A DNA stretch of 39,148 nt, taken from contig NZ_JWID01000017.1 in the NCBI RefSeq assembly GCF_001466305.1, positions 1 to 39,148 on the forward strand. The letters are read 5' to 3'. Below the pieces are notes generated by a model, which was not told the origin of the DNA, did not search any database, and worked only from the letters and a program-made list of their open reading frames with translations. Of this stretch, positions 1 to 7,834 are shown piece after piece. Made by a program: the position numbers and the translations under genes. How positions within the stretch are numbered: position 1 is the first letter of the stretch; every line of letters begins with the position of its first letter. The DNA is from Defluviitalea phaphyphila (GTDB lineage Bacteria; Bacillota; Clostridia; Lachnospirales; Defluviitaleaceae).

Positions 1-141
1 TTAAGGCTAATTTTATACTTTAACACCTAAAATCAAGCATGATTTCTACTAAACATAAGTGTTGCATTTAATATTGCAATTTAGATTTTTTATTAAATAA
101 AAAAACATAATTATAGATACAAAATATAAAGGAGAGCAAAT

Positions 142-279
142 ATGGAAGCATTAATTATTATATTTGTTTCTTTATTTTCTTTTTATGTTATTCTTTTACT
201 TTCATCTCAATGTGAAAGTTATGCTATTAAAAAAAGCAAAAAGTTATTAGAACTTTTATTAAAAAATAAACGAATATAA
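142..279 (+). CDS. Small membrane protein, 45 aa
   Basis: A short frame starts at an ATG with a good SD (GGAGAG, 131-136) five bases upstream. It encodes 45 residues. Residues 4-22 are strongly hydrophobic (Leu/Ile/Phe/Val), and the tail from residue 29 is Lys/Leu-rich and basic. That pattern predicts one membrane helix with a cytoplasmic basic tail. I do not recognise a family. It ends about 95 bases before pncB and has no terminator after it, but pncB has its own -10 element. A dyad (TTGCA and TGCAA, 62-79) lies upstream and could be an operator. The nearest sequence to the left holds no other gene I can see. Confidence 0.55.
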   Translation: MEALIIIFVSLFSFYVILLLSSQCESYAIKKSKKLLELLLKNKRI

Positions 280-289
280 GTTTATCTTT

Positions 290-318
290 TTATTTATTTT
301 TGTTTTTTGTGGTATAAT
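290..318 (+). promoter_or_regulatory. Likely sigma-A promoter of pncB
   Basis: A perfect -10 TATAAT (313-318) is preceded by the extended element TGG (310-312). The -35 region (near 290-295) is only T/A-rich. Extended -10 promoters tolerate a weak -35. The start would lie near 325, giving a leader of about 50 bases to pncB. Confidence 0.5.
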
Positions 319-374
319 GGTAAAATATAAATAAAAATATTAAAAAAATTATTGTAAATGAAAGGAAGTATAAA

Positions 375-1844
375 ATGCCCGATTTAAATTTAACCTTGCT
401 TACAGATTTATATCAAATGACCATGATGCAAGGGTATAAAAAAGCTAATGTAAAAAATAAAGAAGTAGTATTTGACTTATTTTATCGCAAAAATCCCTCC
501 GATTCAGGATTTGCAATAGCGGCAGGTCTTGAACAAGCCATAGATTATATAAAAAATTTAAGTTTCTCTGAAGAAGATTTGGATTATTTAAAAAGCCTTA
601 ATATTTTTGATGACGACTTTATCGAAGATTTGAAAAACTTTAAATTTACAGGAGATATATATGCTGTTCCTGAAGGAACTGTTGTATTCCCAAAAGAGCC
701 TCTTATAAGAGTTAAAGCTCCTATCTTTGAAGCTCAATTTATAGAAACAGCTCTACTTAATATTATAAATCATCAAAGTTTAATTGCCACTAAAGCCGCT
801 AGAGTATGTTGGGCAGCAAAAGGAGATTCTGTATTAGAATTTGGACTAAGACGAGCTCAAGGACCAGATGCAGGTATTTATGGAGCTAGAGCTGCAGTTA
901 TTGGAGGATGTACTGGGACTTCTAATGTTTTAGCTGGGAAATTATTTAATATACCTGTTTCCGGAACCCATGCCCATAGCTGGGTTATGAGTTTTCCTGA
1001 TGAATTAACTGCATTTAGAGAATATGCAAAAATATTCCCTGATACTTGCATACTACTTGTGGATACTTATGATACTTTAAAATCAGGAGTTCCTAATGCC
1101 ATAAAAGTATTTAGAGAATTAAAAGAAAAAAATATAAAACCTAAAGTTATGGGAATTCGTCTTGATAGTGGAGATTTAGCTTACTTTTCAAAGAAAGCTA
1201 GAAAAATGTTAGATGAGGCAGGCTTCCCAGAAGCTATAATTAGTGCTTCTAGCGACCTTGATGAATATCTTATAAGAGACCTTAAACTTCAAGAAGCTAA
1301 AATAAACCTATGGGGAGTAGGGACAAGACTTATTACTTCTAAAGATTGTCCTGCCTTTGGTGGAGTTTATAAATTAGCTGCTGAAACTGACGAAAACGGT
1401 CAATTAATACCCAAAATAAAACTATCTGAAAATCCTGATAAAGTAACAAATCCCGGTGTTAAAAAAATAGTCCGTATCTATGAAAAAGATACAGGTAAAA
1501 TAAAAGCTGATATTATTGCTTTAGAAAATGAATATTTCGATGAAAACAAACCATTAAAAATATTTGACCCCGTTAATACTTGGAAACAAATGAATTTAAA
1601 ACCTGGAACTTTTACCATAAGAGAATTACTTGTTCCTGTTTTTATTAAAGGAAAATGTGTATACAAATCTCCTTCTGTTATGGATATTAGAGAATATTGT
1701 CAAAAAGAATTGTCTACTCTATGGGATGAATGTAGAAGATTAATTAATCCTCATATACTTCCTGTAGATTTATCTAAAAATTTATATGAATTAAAGCAAA
1801 AAATGATAAATGAAATTAGAGGAAAAAATACTATAGAAGAATAA
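375..1844 (+). CDS. pncB: Nicotinate phosphoribosyltransferase
   Basis: PncB makes nicotinate mononucleotide from nicotinate and PRPP, with ATP hydrolysis, in the NAD salvage (Preiss-Handler) pathway in the cytoplasm. The 489-aa length fits the Gram-positive form. Visible family features are TDLYQMTM (10-17), the active-site loop FGLRRAQG (156-163), GTHAHSWVMSF (197-207) containing the histidine expected to be phosphorylated, DTYDT (230-234) and RLDSGD (262-267). The start has an AAAGGAAG SD. The gene stands alone, with its own -10 upstream and a strong hairpin at its stop codon, so it is probably monocistronic. Confidence 0.95.
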   Translation: MPDLNLTLLTDLYQMTMMQGYKKANVKNKEVVFDLFYRKNPSDSGFAIAAGLEQAIDYIKNLSFSEEDLDYLKSLNIFDDDFIEDLKNFKFTGDIYAVPEGTVVFPKEPLIRVKAPIFEAQFIETALLNIINHQSLIATKAARVCWAAKGDSVLEFGLRRAQGPDAGIYGARAAVIGGCTGTSNVLAGKLFNIPVSGTHAHSWVMSFPDELTAFREYAKIFPDTCILLVDTYDTLKSGVPNAIKVFRELKEKNIKPKVMGIRLDSGDLAYFSKKARKMLDEAGFPEAIISASSDLDEYLIRDLKLQEAKINLWGVGTRLITSKDCPAFGGVYKLAAETDENGQLIPKIKLSENPDKVTNPGVKKIVRIYEKDTGKIKADIIALENEYFDENKPLKIFDPVNTWKQMNLKPGTFTIRELLVPVFIKGKCVYKSPSVMDIREYCQKELSTLWDECRRLINPHILPVDLSKNLYELKQKMINEIRGKNTIEE

Positions 1845-1870
1845 TCCCATTTTAGATGGGATTATTCTTA
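1840..1870. terminator. Bidirectional intrinsic terminator between pncB and lipoprotein gene
   Basis: A perfect 11-bp stem (AATAATCCCAT, 1840-1850, with 1856-1866) encloses a 5-base loop. T-rich sequence follows on the plus strand. It overlaps the pncB stop and abuts the stop of the converging lipoprotein gene, so it probably serves both. Confidence 0.8.
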
Positions 1871-2257
1871 TTTATTATTTTTATTTATAATCTTGTTATT
1901 TAATGAATTTTCTTTTAGATTATTTGGGATAGTAGTATTTGTTGTGCTATTTTTTGTTGTTCCTGTTAAATCAGTTGTTATTCCTTTTCTTATATTATCT
2001 TCTCTTTCTTTTAAATCTCCATCGTATACATTTTCATCTCCTGGTATTAAGTCTTCATCATTTTCAAAATAATCATTATTCATATTATTATCTAAGATAT
2101 CCCCTGCATCATTAATATTCCCTGTAACATTATCTCCATTATCAAACAACCCATCATCATATCCATTATTTTGAGAAGTATCATTATTGGTACTACAACC
2201 TACAAACAAAAGCATAATAGCTAAAATAGAAATTAATAATTTCCCTTGTTTTCTCAT
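1868..2257 (-). CDS. Asn/Asp-rich lipoprotein of unknown function
   Basis: A 129-aa protein with a lipoprotein signal: MRKQGK, a hydrophobic stretch (7-19), then a lipobox ending VGC with Cys21 as the lipidated residue. The mature part is low-complexity, rich in Asn, Asp, Thr and Gly with short N-D repeats and a Lys/Asn tail, so it is probably an unstructured surface protein. No domain is recognisable. An AAAGGAGGG SD lies ahead of the ATG. It converges on pncB and diverges from plsC with a 133-base gap, so it looks like its own unit. Such short Asn-rich lipoproteins are common and poorly conserved, so the exact role stays open. Confidence 0.7.
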   Translation of the reverse strand: MRKQGKLLISILAIMLLFVGCSTNNDTSQNNGYDDGLFDNGDNVTGNINDAGDILDNNMNNDYFENDEDLIPGDENVYDGDLKEREDNIRKGITTDLTGTTKNSTTNTTIPNNLKENSLNNKIINKNNK

Positions 2258-2328
2258 TATATTCCCTCCTTTTTAATAGATTTCATTATTATTATTTCTT
2301 TATTTTTTTAAAAAATGTTATATGTTTT

Positions 2329-2358
2329 TTGGTAATGTAAAAAAATAAATGATATAAT
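2329..2358 (+). promoter_or_regulatory. Likely promoter of plsC
   Basis: TTGGTA (2329-2334), an 18-base spacer and a perfect TATAAT (2353-2358) lie 33 bases before the plsC start, which has an AGGAGG SD. Confidence 0.5.
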
Positions 2359-2390
2359 ATTTAAAAATAAAATCTATATAGGAGGACATT

Positions 2391-3104
2391 ATGAGAACAA
2401 TTCTTTGTATTTTATATATAATAATTATTAGTATATTTTCTATTTTATTTAGAATTTATTATTTTATTTTTAAAAGATCTAAATCTAAAAAAGAACAAAT
2501 AGCATATTCTTATAAATGGCTGCAAAGAATATGCAAAGGACTTCTTAAATGTTCTGGTACCAAATTAACTGTAAAAGGGCAAAAAAAAATTCCAAAAGAC
2601 ACTCCTATTTTATTTATAGCAAATCATAAAAGTTTTTTTGATATTCCCATTTTAGTAAATGCAGTAGATATTCCTATGTCATTTGTTGGGAAAATACAAT
2701 TAAAAAAAGTTCCTGTAGTGTCTTTTTGGATGAAAAAAATTGGATGTATTTTTATGGATAGATCAGATATAAGACAATCTCTAAAAGCAATTAATAAAGG
2801 AATTCAACAATTAAAAGAAGGACATTCTTTATTAATATTCCCAGAAGGAACTAGAATAATAGAGGAAAATTTAGGAGAATTTAAAAAAGGAAGTTTAAAA
2901 CTTGCTACAAAATCTAATGTCCCTATTATCCCTATTTATATTCATAATGCTCATTATATATTAGAAACTCAATTCCCTTGGATTAAAGCAGTAGATATAA
3001 ATGTTAATATAGGTGACCCTATAATTATAGATAAGCTTAAAGATGAAGATAAAAAAAGATTAGCTCTGTATGTTAAAAACAAAATTGAAGATTTACGCAA
3101 ATAA
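2391..3104 (+). CDS. plsC: 1-acyl-sn-glycerol-3-phosphate acyltransferase
   Basis: PlsC acylates lysophosphatidic acid to phosphatidic acid at the inner face of the membrane, the second acylation of phospholipid synthesis. The 237-aa protein has an N-terminal membrane helix (about 4-27), the catalytic NHKSFFD box (NHX4D, residues 78-84), a GK-x-x-L-K-x-x-P stretch near 100-108 and the glycerol-phosphate-binding FPEGTR (150-155). Length and motif order match the PlsC family. The start is set by an AGGAGG SD. The gene appears monocistronic and ends at a strong hairpin shared with metQ. Acyl-chain preference cannot be read from the sequence. Confidence 0.9.
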   Translation: MRTILCILYIIIISIFSILFRIYYFIFKRSKSKKEQIAYSYKWLQRICKGLLKCSGTKLTVKGQKKIPKDTPILFIANHKSFFDIPILVNAVDIPMSFVGKIQLKKVPVVSFWMKKIGCIFMDRSDIRQSLKAINKGIQQLKEGHSLLIFPEGTRIIEENLGEFKKGSLKLATKSNVPIIPIYIHNAHYILETQFPWIKAVDINVNIGDPIIIDKLKDEDKKRLALYVKNKIEDLRK

Positions 3105-3131
3105 TTGGACGGCCAATGGCCGTCCAATTTT
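3103..3131. terminator. Bidirectional terminator between plsC and metQ
   Basis: An almost perfect palindrome (AATTGGACGGCCA, 3103-3115, with 3117-3129), GC-rich in the centre, is followed by TTTT on the plus strand. It sits between two converging genes and overlaps both stop codons. Confidence 0.85.
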
Positions 3132-3942
3132 AAAATACAGGAACTATTTCTCCGTTATAATTATCTTCAATATACTTTTTCATTTTATCAGAAGTAAGAG
3201 CTTCTGCTAAAGCTTTTAAATCTTCCCTATCTGCTTCTCCTTTTCTTATAACTAAAACATTTACATAAGGTGAGTTAGCATCCTCTATAGCAAGAGCGTC
3301 CTCTGTAGGAGATAATTCTGCTTTAATTGCAAAGTTTGTATTAATCACTGCTGCATCTACATCTTGTAAAATCATAGGAAGAGCTGCGGCTTCCATTTCT
3401 TGAAATACTAATCCTTTAGGATTATTTTTTATATCTAATATAGTAGCTGTTTGGTCATTTACATCATTTAGTTCTATAAGTCCATTATTGTGGAGAAGGG
3501 CTAAGGCTCTTGCTTCATTACTTGTATCATTTGGAATAGCTATAACTGCCCCTTCTTCTAACTCATCTAAAGAAGTTACTTTTTCTGAATATACTCCTAA
3601 AGGTTCTATGTGAACCTTTGCTAAAACTTCTAAATCATATCCAAATTCTGCAATTTGTTTTTCTAAAAATGGTATATGTTGAAAGAAATTGGCATCTACT
3701 TCCTTTTCTTGAAGTGCTCTATTATGAGTGTTATATTCATCTATTACCATTATATCTAATTCTATCCCTTGCTCTTTTAAATCATCTTTAATATATTCTA
3801 ACATTTGTGCATGAGGAACTGAAGTTGCTGATACTTTTAGTACTGTATTTTCTTCTGCCTCATTACTTTCCTTAGAACATCCTCCAAGTATTCCAATAGT
3901 TAATATTGCTAATGTTAAAATTGCTATAATTTTTTTATTCAT
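3130..3942 (-). CDS. metQ: Methionine ABC transporter substrate-binding lipoprotein
   Basis: The extracellular lipid-anchored receptor of the D/L-methionine importer MetNIQ. The 270-aa protein has a lipoprotein signal (MNKK, hydrophobic core, lipobox LGGC, Cys22) and the NlpA/MetQ fold sequence: KVSATSVPHAQMLE near the mature N-terminus, DANFFQHIPFLE, and IPNDTSNEARAL in the middle. It is the last gene of metN-metI-metQ, 15 bases after metI. The SAM riboswitch ahead of metN supports methionine rather than another NlpA-type substrate. No key residue appears to be missing. Confidence 0.92.
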   Translation of the reverse strand: MNKKIIAILTLAILTIGILGGCSKESNEAEENTVLKVSATSVPHAQMLEYIKDDLKEQGIELDIMVIDEYNTHNRALQEKEVDANFFQHIPFLEKQIAEFGYDLEVLAKVHIEPLGVYSEKVTSLDELEEGAVIAIPNDTSNEARALALLHNNGLIELNDVNDQTATILDIKNNPKGLVFQEMEAAALPMILQDVDAAVINTNFAIKAELSPTEDALAIEDANSPYVNVLVIRKGEADREDLKALAEALTSDKMKKYIEDNYNGEIVPVF

Positions 3943-3957
3943 TTACATCTTCCTTTC

Positions 3958-4623
3958 TTATTTTTTATTCATTTTTTTTGCAATGCTATTTCCAATCCAT
4001 TGAATAAGTTGAACTAATATAATTAATAAAATTATAGTTACTATCATAAGAGAAAAATCATATCTATAATATCCATATTGAATTGCTATATTCCCTAGTC
4101 CGCCTCCTCCTACTAATCCAGCCATAGCACTATATCCTATTAAATTTATGATAGTTAAAGTAATTCCAAGTATAATAGAACTCATAGCTTCTGGAATAAG
4201 AACTTTTATAATAATTTCCCACGGAGTAGACCCCATAGCAATAGCTGCTTCTATTATTCCTTTATCTACCTCCTTTATAGAACTTTCTATTACTCTTGCA
4301 ACAAAAGGAGCTGCTGCAATGGATAGAGGAACTATAGTCGCAGTAGTTCCTATACTAGTCCCAATTATTAATCTAGTAAAAGGCATAAGAGCTATTATTA
4401 AAATAGCAAAGGGAAAAGACCTGCCTATATTTACAATAGTTCCTAATACTTTATTTAACTTTAGATTTTCTTTAATTCCACCCTTTTCAGTAATAACTAA
4501 TATAATTCCTATGGGCATTCCAATAATGATAGCTATAAGAGTAGATACAAATACCATATAAAAGGTGTTCCCTGTTTCTCTTAAAAATAATAATAAAGCT
4601 CCTATGGGATTTTCAAATATCAT
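3958..4623 (-). CDS. metI: Methionine ABC transporter permease
   Basis: The membrane component of MetNIQ. The 221-aa protein has five predicted hydrophobic segments and a MetI-type EAA loop (EAAIAMGSTPWEIIIKVLIPEA, about 125-146) that docks on MetN. The start codon overlaps the metN stop by 4 bases (ATGA), which indicates translational coupling. The length matches MetI of other bacteria. Expression follows the SAM riboswitch upstream of metN. Confidence 0.93.
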   Translation of the reverse strand: MIFENPIGALLLFLRETGNTFYMVFVSTLIAIIIGMPIGIILVITEKGGIKENLKLNKVLGTIVNIGRSFPFAILIIALMPFTRLIIGTSIGTTATIVPLSIAAAPFVARVIESSIKEVDKGIIEAAIAMGSTPWEIIIKVLIPEAMSSIILGITLTIINLIGYSAMAGLVGGGGLGNIAIQYGYYRYDFSLMIVTIILLIILVQLIQWIGNSIAKKMNKK

Positions 4624-5627
4624 AGGGATATCACCTCACATTCCACTTCATTTTCTTTAAGAAAACATATTGCTTTTTCTATTTCTTCCTCTTTTCCCTT
4701 TAATTCCACAATTAAATTCCCCACTAGATTATTTTGTAAATGGTCAATTCCTCCAAAAAGAATATTGGCATCTATATCATATTTTTTTATCATTTTTGAT
4801 AGTATAGGATTAGATGCCCCACTCCCTTCAAAATTAAGACGAACTAATTTTTTAAAACCTAGTTCTTTAAATAATTCTTCTGGTATATCATGTCCAATAT
4901 TTTTTACAAAATTCTTAGTAATTTCATTCTTGGGATGAGCAAAAACCTTAGAAACCATTCCACTTTCTACTATTTCCCCATTTTCCATAACAGCAACTTT
5001 ATTGCATATCTGCTTAATCACTTCCATTTCATGGGTAATGATAACTATAGTTAACCCTAATTTTTCATTAATTTTTTTTAATAATTTTAGTATTGATTGG
5101 GTTGTTTTAGGATCTAGTGCTGAAGTTGCTTCATCACATAATAAAACATCAGGATGATTAGCTAAAGCCCTAGCAATTCCTACTCTTTGCTTTTGTCCTC
5201 CACTAAGCTGTGAGGGGTAACTATTTTTTTTATCTTCTAACTCCACTAATTTAAGGAGTTCATCTATTCTTTTTTCCCTTTCTTCCTTAGGTACTTTAGA
5301 TATTTCTAAAGGATAAGAAATATTTTCTGCTACACTTCTTGAATTTAGCAGATTAAAATGCTGGAATATCATACCTATTTTTTTTCTTAACTCTCTTAAC
5401 TGTGAAGCATTTAAATCCATTACATCTTGTCCTTTAATTAAAACTTTACCTTTTGTAGGTTCTTCTAAACGATTAATACATCTAACAAGGGTTGATTTAC
5501 CAGCACCACTAAGTCCAATAATGCCAAAAATATCTCCTTTTTCTATAGTTATATTAATATTTTTTAAAGCTTTAACTATATTCCCTTTGTCTCTAAATTC
5601 TTTATAAAGCCCTTTTACTTCTATCAT
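4620..5627 (-). CDS. metN: Methionine ABC transporter ATP-binding protein
   Basis: The ATPase of MetNIQ. The 335-aa protein has Walker A GLSGAGKST (38-46), Q-loop near 89, signature LSGGQ (141-145), Walker B VLLCDE (161-166) and switch His199. A C-terminal NIL-type domain (about 260-335) matches the regulatory domain that binds methionine and inhibits transport in known MetN proteins. An AAAGGAGGG SD precedes the ATG. It is the first gene of the operon and its leader carries a complete SAM-I riboswitch with a terminator. Confidence 0.95.
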   Translation of the reverse strand: MIEVKGLYKEFRDKGNIVKALKNINITIEKGDIFGIIGLSGAGKSTLVRCINRLEEPTKGKVLIKGQDVMDLNASQLRELRKKIGMIFQHFNLLNSRSVAENISYPLEISKVPKEEREKRIDELLKLVELEDKKNSYPSQLSGGQKQRVGIARALANHPDVLLCDEATSALDPKTTQSILKLLKKINEKLGLTIVIITHEMEVIKQICNKVAVMENGEIVESGMVSKVFAHPKNEITKNFVKNIGHDIPEELFKELGFKKLVRLNFEGSGASNPILSKMIKKYDIDANILFGGIDHLQNNLVGNLIVELKGKEEEIEKAICFLKENEVECEVISL

Positions 5628-5651
5628 ATTGTCCCTCCTTTCAGTAAAAAT

Positions 5652-5679
5652 AAAAAAAACCTCTTTGATGAAAGAGGTT
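5652..5679 (-). terminator. Terminator of the SAM riboswitch
   Basis: On the minus strand a perfect 9-bp stem (AACCTCTTT / AAAGAGGTT, 5671-5679 with 5658-5666) with a CATC loop is followed by a run of eight T. It lies between the aptamer and metN. Its 5' arm plus loop, CTCTTTCATC, can instead pair with the aptamer 3' strand GATGAGAAGAG, giving the competing antiterminator. Confidence 0.9.
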
Positions 5680-5685
5680 ATACAC

Positions 5686-5787
5686 TCTTCTCATCTTCTG
5701 CATTTTGCACTGGAATTGGCACCTTCGCCTTATTGCGGGTTGCCGGGTTTCATTGGGCCAGTCCCTCCACCTCTCTTGATGAGACCA
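5686..5787 (-). promoter_or_regulatory. SAM-I (S-box) riboswitch aptamer
   Basis: Reading the minus strand, the S-box core is clear: TCTCATC (P1 5' strand, 5784-5778), AAGAGAGGTGGAGGGACTGG, then CCAATGAAACCCGGCAACC, and the closing P1 strand GATGAGA (5695-5689). These are the conserved elements of the SAM-I class. High S-adenosylmethionine stabilises P1 and lets the downstream terminator form, so metNIQ is off when SAM is plentiful. The assignment rests on both the consensus and the exact P1 pairing. Confidence 0.95.
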
Positions 5788-5803
5788 ATATTAATTTTTA
5801 GTA

Positions 5804-5832
5804 AGTATATCAGTTTACTCTACTATTGTCAA
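5804..5832 (-). promoter_or_regulatory. Consensus sigma-A promoter of metNIQ
   Basis: On the minus strand TTGACA (5832-5827), a 17-base spacer and TATACT (5809-5804). Transcription would begin about a dozen bases before the aptamer. The promoter lies just after the stop codon of the CvpA-family gene, whose transcripts would also have to pass the riboswitch. Confidence 0.85.
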
Positions 5833-5838
5833 TACAAA

Positions 5839-6531
5839 CTATAAAAATAATTTTAAAAGCCACTTAAGAAGTAAATTATATTCATATAAAAACTTTGCTA
5901 TTACACTCTCTGATATGAGTAAAAATACTTGATTAAAAAATGGATTGCTATGAAACATAAATAGTATAACAAAAATTACCCAAATATGCAAAACTCCCAT
6001 GATAAGCCCAAAAATAAATCCAAATAAACGATTTACAGAATTAATTATTGGAAGTTTGGCTAAAATATCTAATATATTAATAATTATTTTAAGGCCTATA
6101 GTAACTATTATAAGAACAAGAATCATAGAAATTATATTTATACAAATATTCGCTATATATCCAGCTATGTAATCCTTTAAATTATCTACATTAAGGATTT
6201 TATATACTTCAGTATTATTATTTTCTATTAAAGCACTCTTTAAAAATTTAGGAAGATTTAAATTATTTATTGTTTCTATTTGTCCTGATAAAGTTCCCAT
6301 ATTATCGGCATTTTCAATAGTCAATGTAAGACCTATTTTATTTTTTATGTTTTCAAATAAAGGAGTGGAATTTCTTAAAAAAGAACTTACTACTGGATAT
6401 ATTCTGTATGCTAAAAATATGGATAATATAGAAGATATTAACTTAAAAAAAGAAAGAACAAAACCTCTTTTATATGCAATAAATCCATTTATAATTAAAA
6501 TAAGTATTATAATAATATCTGCTGCATTCAT
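5839..6531 (-). CDS. CvpA-family membrane protein
   Basis: A 230-aa integral membrane protein. The N-terminus (ADIIIILILIINGFIAYKRGFVLSFF) matches the CvpA/colicin V production family pattern of a first helix followed by a Y-x-R-G-F turn. Four hydrophobic segments lie near residues 4-20, 27-45, about 125-150 and 165-195. A less hydrophobic loop (about 50-115) carries the Asn-rich NNNT stretch. The family is linked to colicin V production and envelope functions, but the biochemical role is unknown. It starts 13 bases after the DUF5711-like gene and is very likely co-transcribed with it. Confidence 0.75.
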   Translation of the reverse strand: MNAADIIIILILIINGFIAYKRGFVLSFFKLISSILSIFLAYRIYPVVSSFLRNSTPLFENIKNKIGLTLTIENADNMGTLSGQIETINNLNLPKFLKSALIENNNTEVYKILNVDNLKDYIAGYIANICINIISMILVLIIVTIGLKIIINILDILAKLPIINSVNRLFGFIFGLIMGVLHIWVIFVILFMFHSNPFFNQVFLLISESVIAKFLYEYNLLLKWLLKLFL

Positions 6532-6544
6532 ATTCTTCCCCCAA

Positions 6545-7735
6545 TTATCTTTTTATTTCCATTAAATCCACAGAATCCTTAGAAATTAAAGCAACTTGTT
6601 TCCCATTTTTTAATGGAATAATATCTTTTACATCTTTTAAAGCAGTATATTTAAAAATTTGTTTGCCTTTTTTATTTAAACCATAAAATGTCCTGTTTAC
6701 TCCAACTATAACCATATTTTCATCAGCATATAAATAAGTTACATCTCCTTCTGAATTAAAACTATATTTTTTTTCTCCATTTGTATCATAAAAAACTACA
6801 TTTCCTTCATTTTCTTCTATTCCTGGCATCTTTTCAGAAGATAGAACTAAAACTAAATAAGACGATAGATTCCTTTTTTTCTCTATATTCCAAGGAATAG
6901 TTTCTATACTATTATTAAGAATTTCTTCTTTTACTTCTTTATTTTCATCAATCCATAAAATTCTATTATCTCCTAAAACAACCAAAGTATTATTTTTTAA
7001 ATAATACATATTAGAAAAAACAGTATCTTCCCTTGCTATGGCAAAATCAATAAAATCTTCTTTTAATATGCCATCTTCTCCTAAATCTAGAAAGATTAAA
7101 TCAGATTTTAATCCATTAGCATTTGGATTTAAATAAATTATAGGCAAAGAATTCCCATCATTTGATACAATAGCTCTAAGAGGATATCCTGCATCTTCAA
7201 CATATGTACTTCTACTAATCCCTATATCATTTCCCTTATTATCATAAATTTTTATTTTATGCCCTTCTTTTGTTTCACTAATAACTGATAAAAAACCATT
7301 AGAATTTATAGAGAAATACAATATTTCATTATCTTCTAATATTTTATAAACTAACCCTTTATCATTTAATACATAAATAATTTTTCCTTTTTCTTCTCCT
7401 ACTGCTATATAAGGTTCATTTATTATAAGTCTTGGATTTGTCATAGAATAGGTCGCATTCCATAATTCCTTTCCTTCTTGAGAAATTCTTTTTATTCCAT
7501 CAGGGCTACACTGGATTAAATCATTTTCATACACTGAAAAAATATAATTACTTTCTGAATCTATATCGACCCACTGTTTTTCTAAATAAAGAGAAGGTTC
7601 ATTCCCATTTATAAAAGAAAAATGCAAGTTACTTCCCGAAACATCTAAATAAATTAAAATACTTGCTCCTATGATTAAAATAAGAAGAGCAAAAATTCGT
7701 GCCTTTTTCTCTTTATTTTTTTTTGTTTTTATCAA
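6545..7735 (-). CDS. DUF5711-like membrane-anchored beta-propeller protein
   Basis: A 396-aa protein with a basic N-terminus (IKTKKNKEKKAR) and one hydrophobic segment (about 14-30), followed by an extracytoplasmic domain of repeated beta-strand blades. Repeats such as IIYVLNDKGLVYKI, KIKIYDNKGNDIG, NVVFYDTNGEKKYSF and TFYGLNKKGKQIFKYT resemble a PQQ-like propeller. I believe it belongs to DUF5711, recalled from family resemblance only. The start is TTG with an AGGGGG SD seven bases away, and no ATG fits better. Pairing with the CvpA-family gene suggests a joint envelope function. Substrate and role are unknown. Confidence 0.65.
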   Translation of the reverse strand: MIKTKKNKEKKARIFALLILIIGASILIYLDVSGSNLHFSFINGNEPSLYLEKQWVDIDSESNYIFSVYENDLIQCSPDGIKRISQEGKELWNATYSMTNPRLIINEPYIAVGEEKGKIIYVLNDKGLVYKILEDNEILYFSINSNGFLSVISETKEGHKIKIYDNKGNDIGISRSTYVEDAGYPLRAIVSNDGNSLPIIYLNPNANGLKSDLIFLDLGEDGILKEDFIDFAIAREDTVFSNMYYLKNNTLVVLGDNRILWIDENKEVKEEILNNSIETIPWNIEKKRNLSSYLVLVLSSEKMPGIEENEGNVVFYDTNGEKKYSFNSEGDVTYLYADENMVIVGVNRTFYGLNKKGKQIFKYTALKDVKDIIPLKNGKQVALISKDSVDLMEIKR

Positions 7736-7834
7736 GGTTTTTCCCCCTAAAGTTTTCTCTTGTATATGGTACTATAACTTTTTTATGATTTCAATAAGTC
7801 TTTATCTTATAAATGAATATTTTTTGAATATATT

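Noticed and set aside
62-79. Dyad TTGCA...TGCAA as a promoter or riboswitch
   Set aside because: No -10 at proper spacing and no conserved aptamer; retained only as a possible operator in the note on the first small gene.
4148-4561. Long open frame on the plus strand opposite metI
   Set aside because: It is a mirror of the metI codons, has no SD and its hydrophobic composition reflects the opposite-strand permease.
5839-5850. A separate terminator for the CvpA unit before the met promoter
   Set aside because: No stem with a T-run is present; the met riboswitch terminator is the first one met by that transcript.
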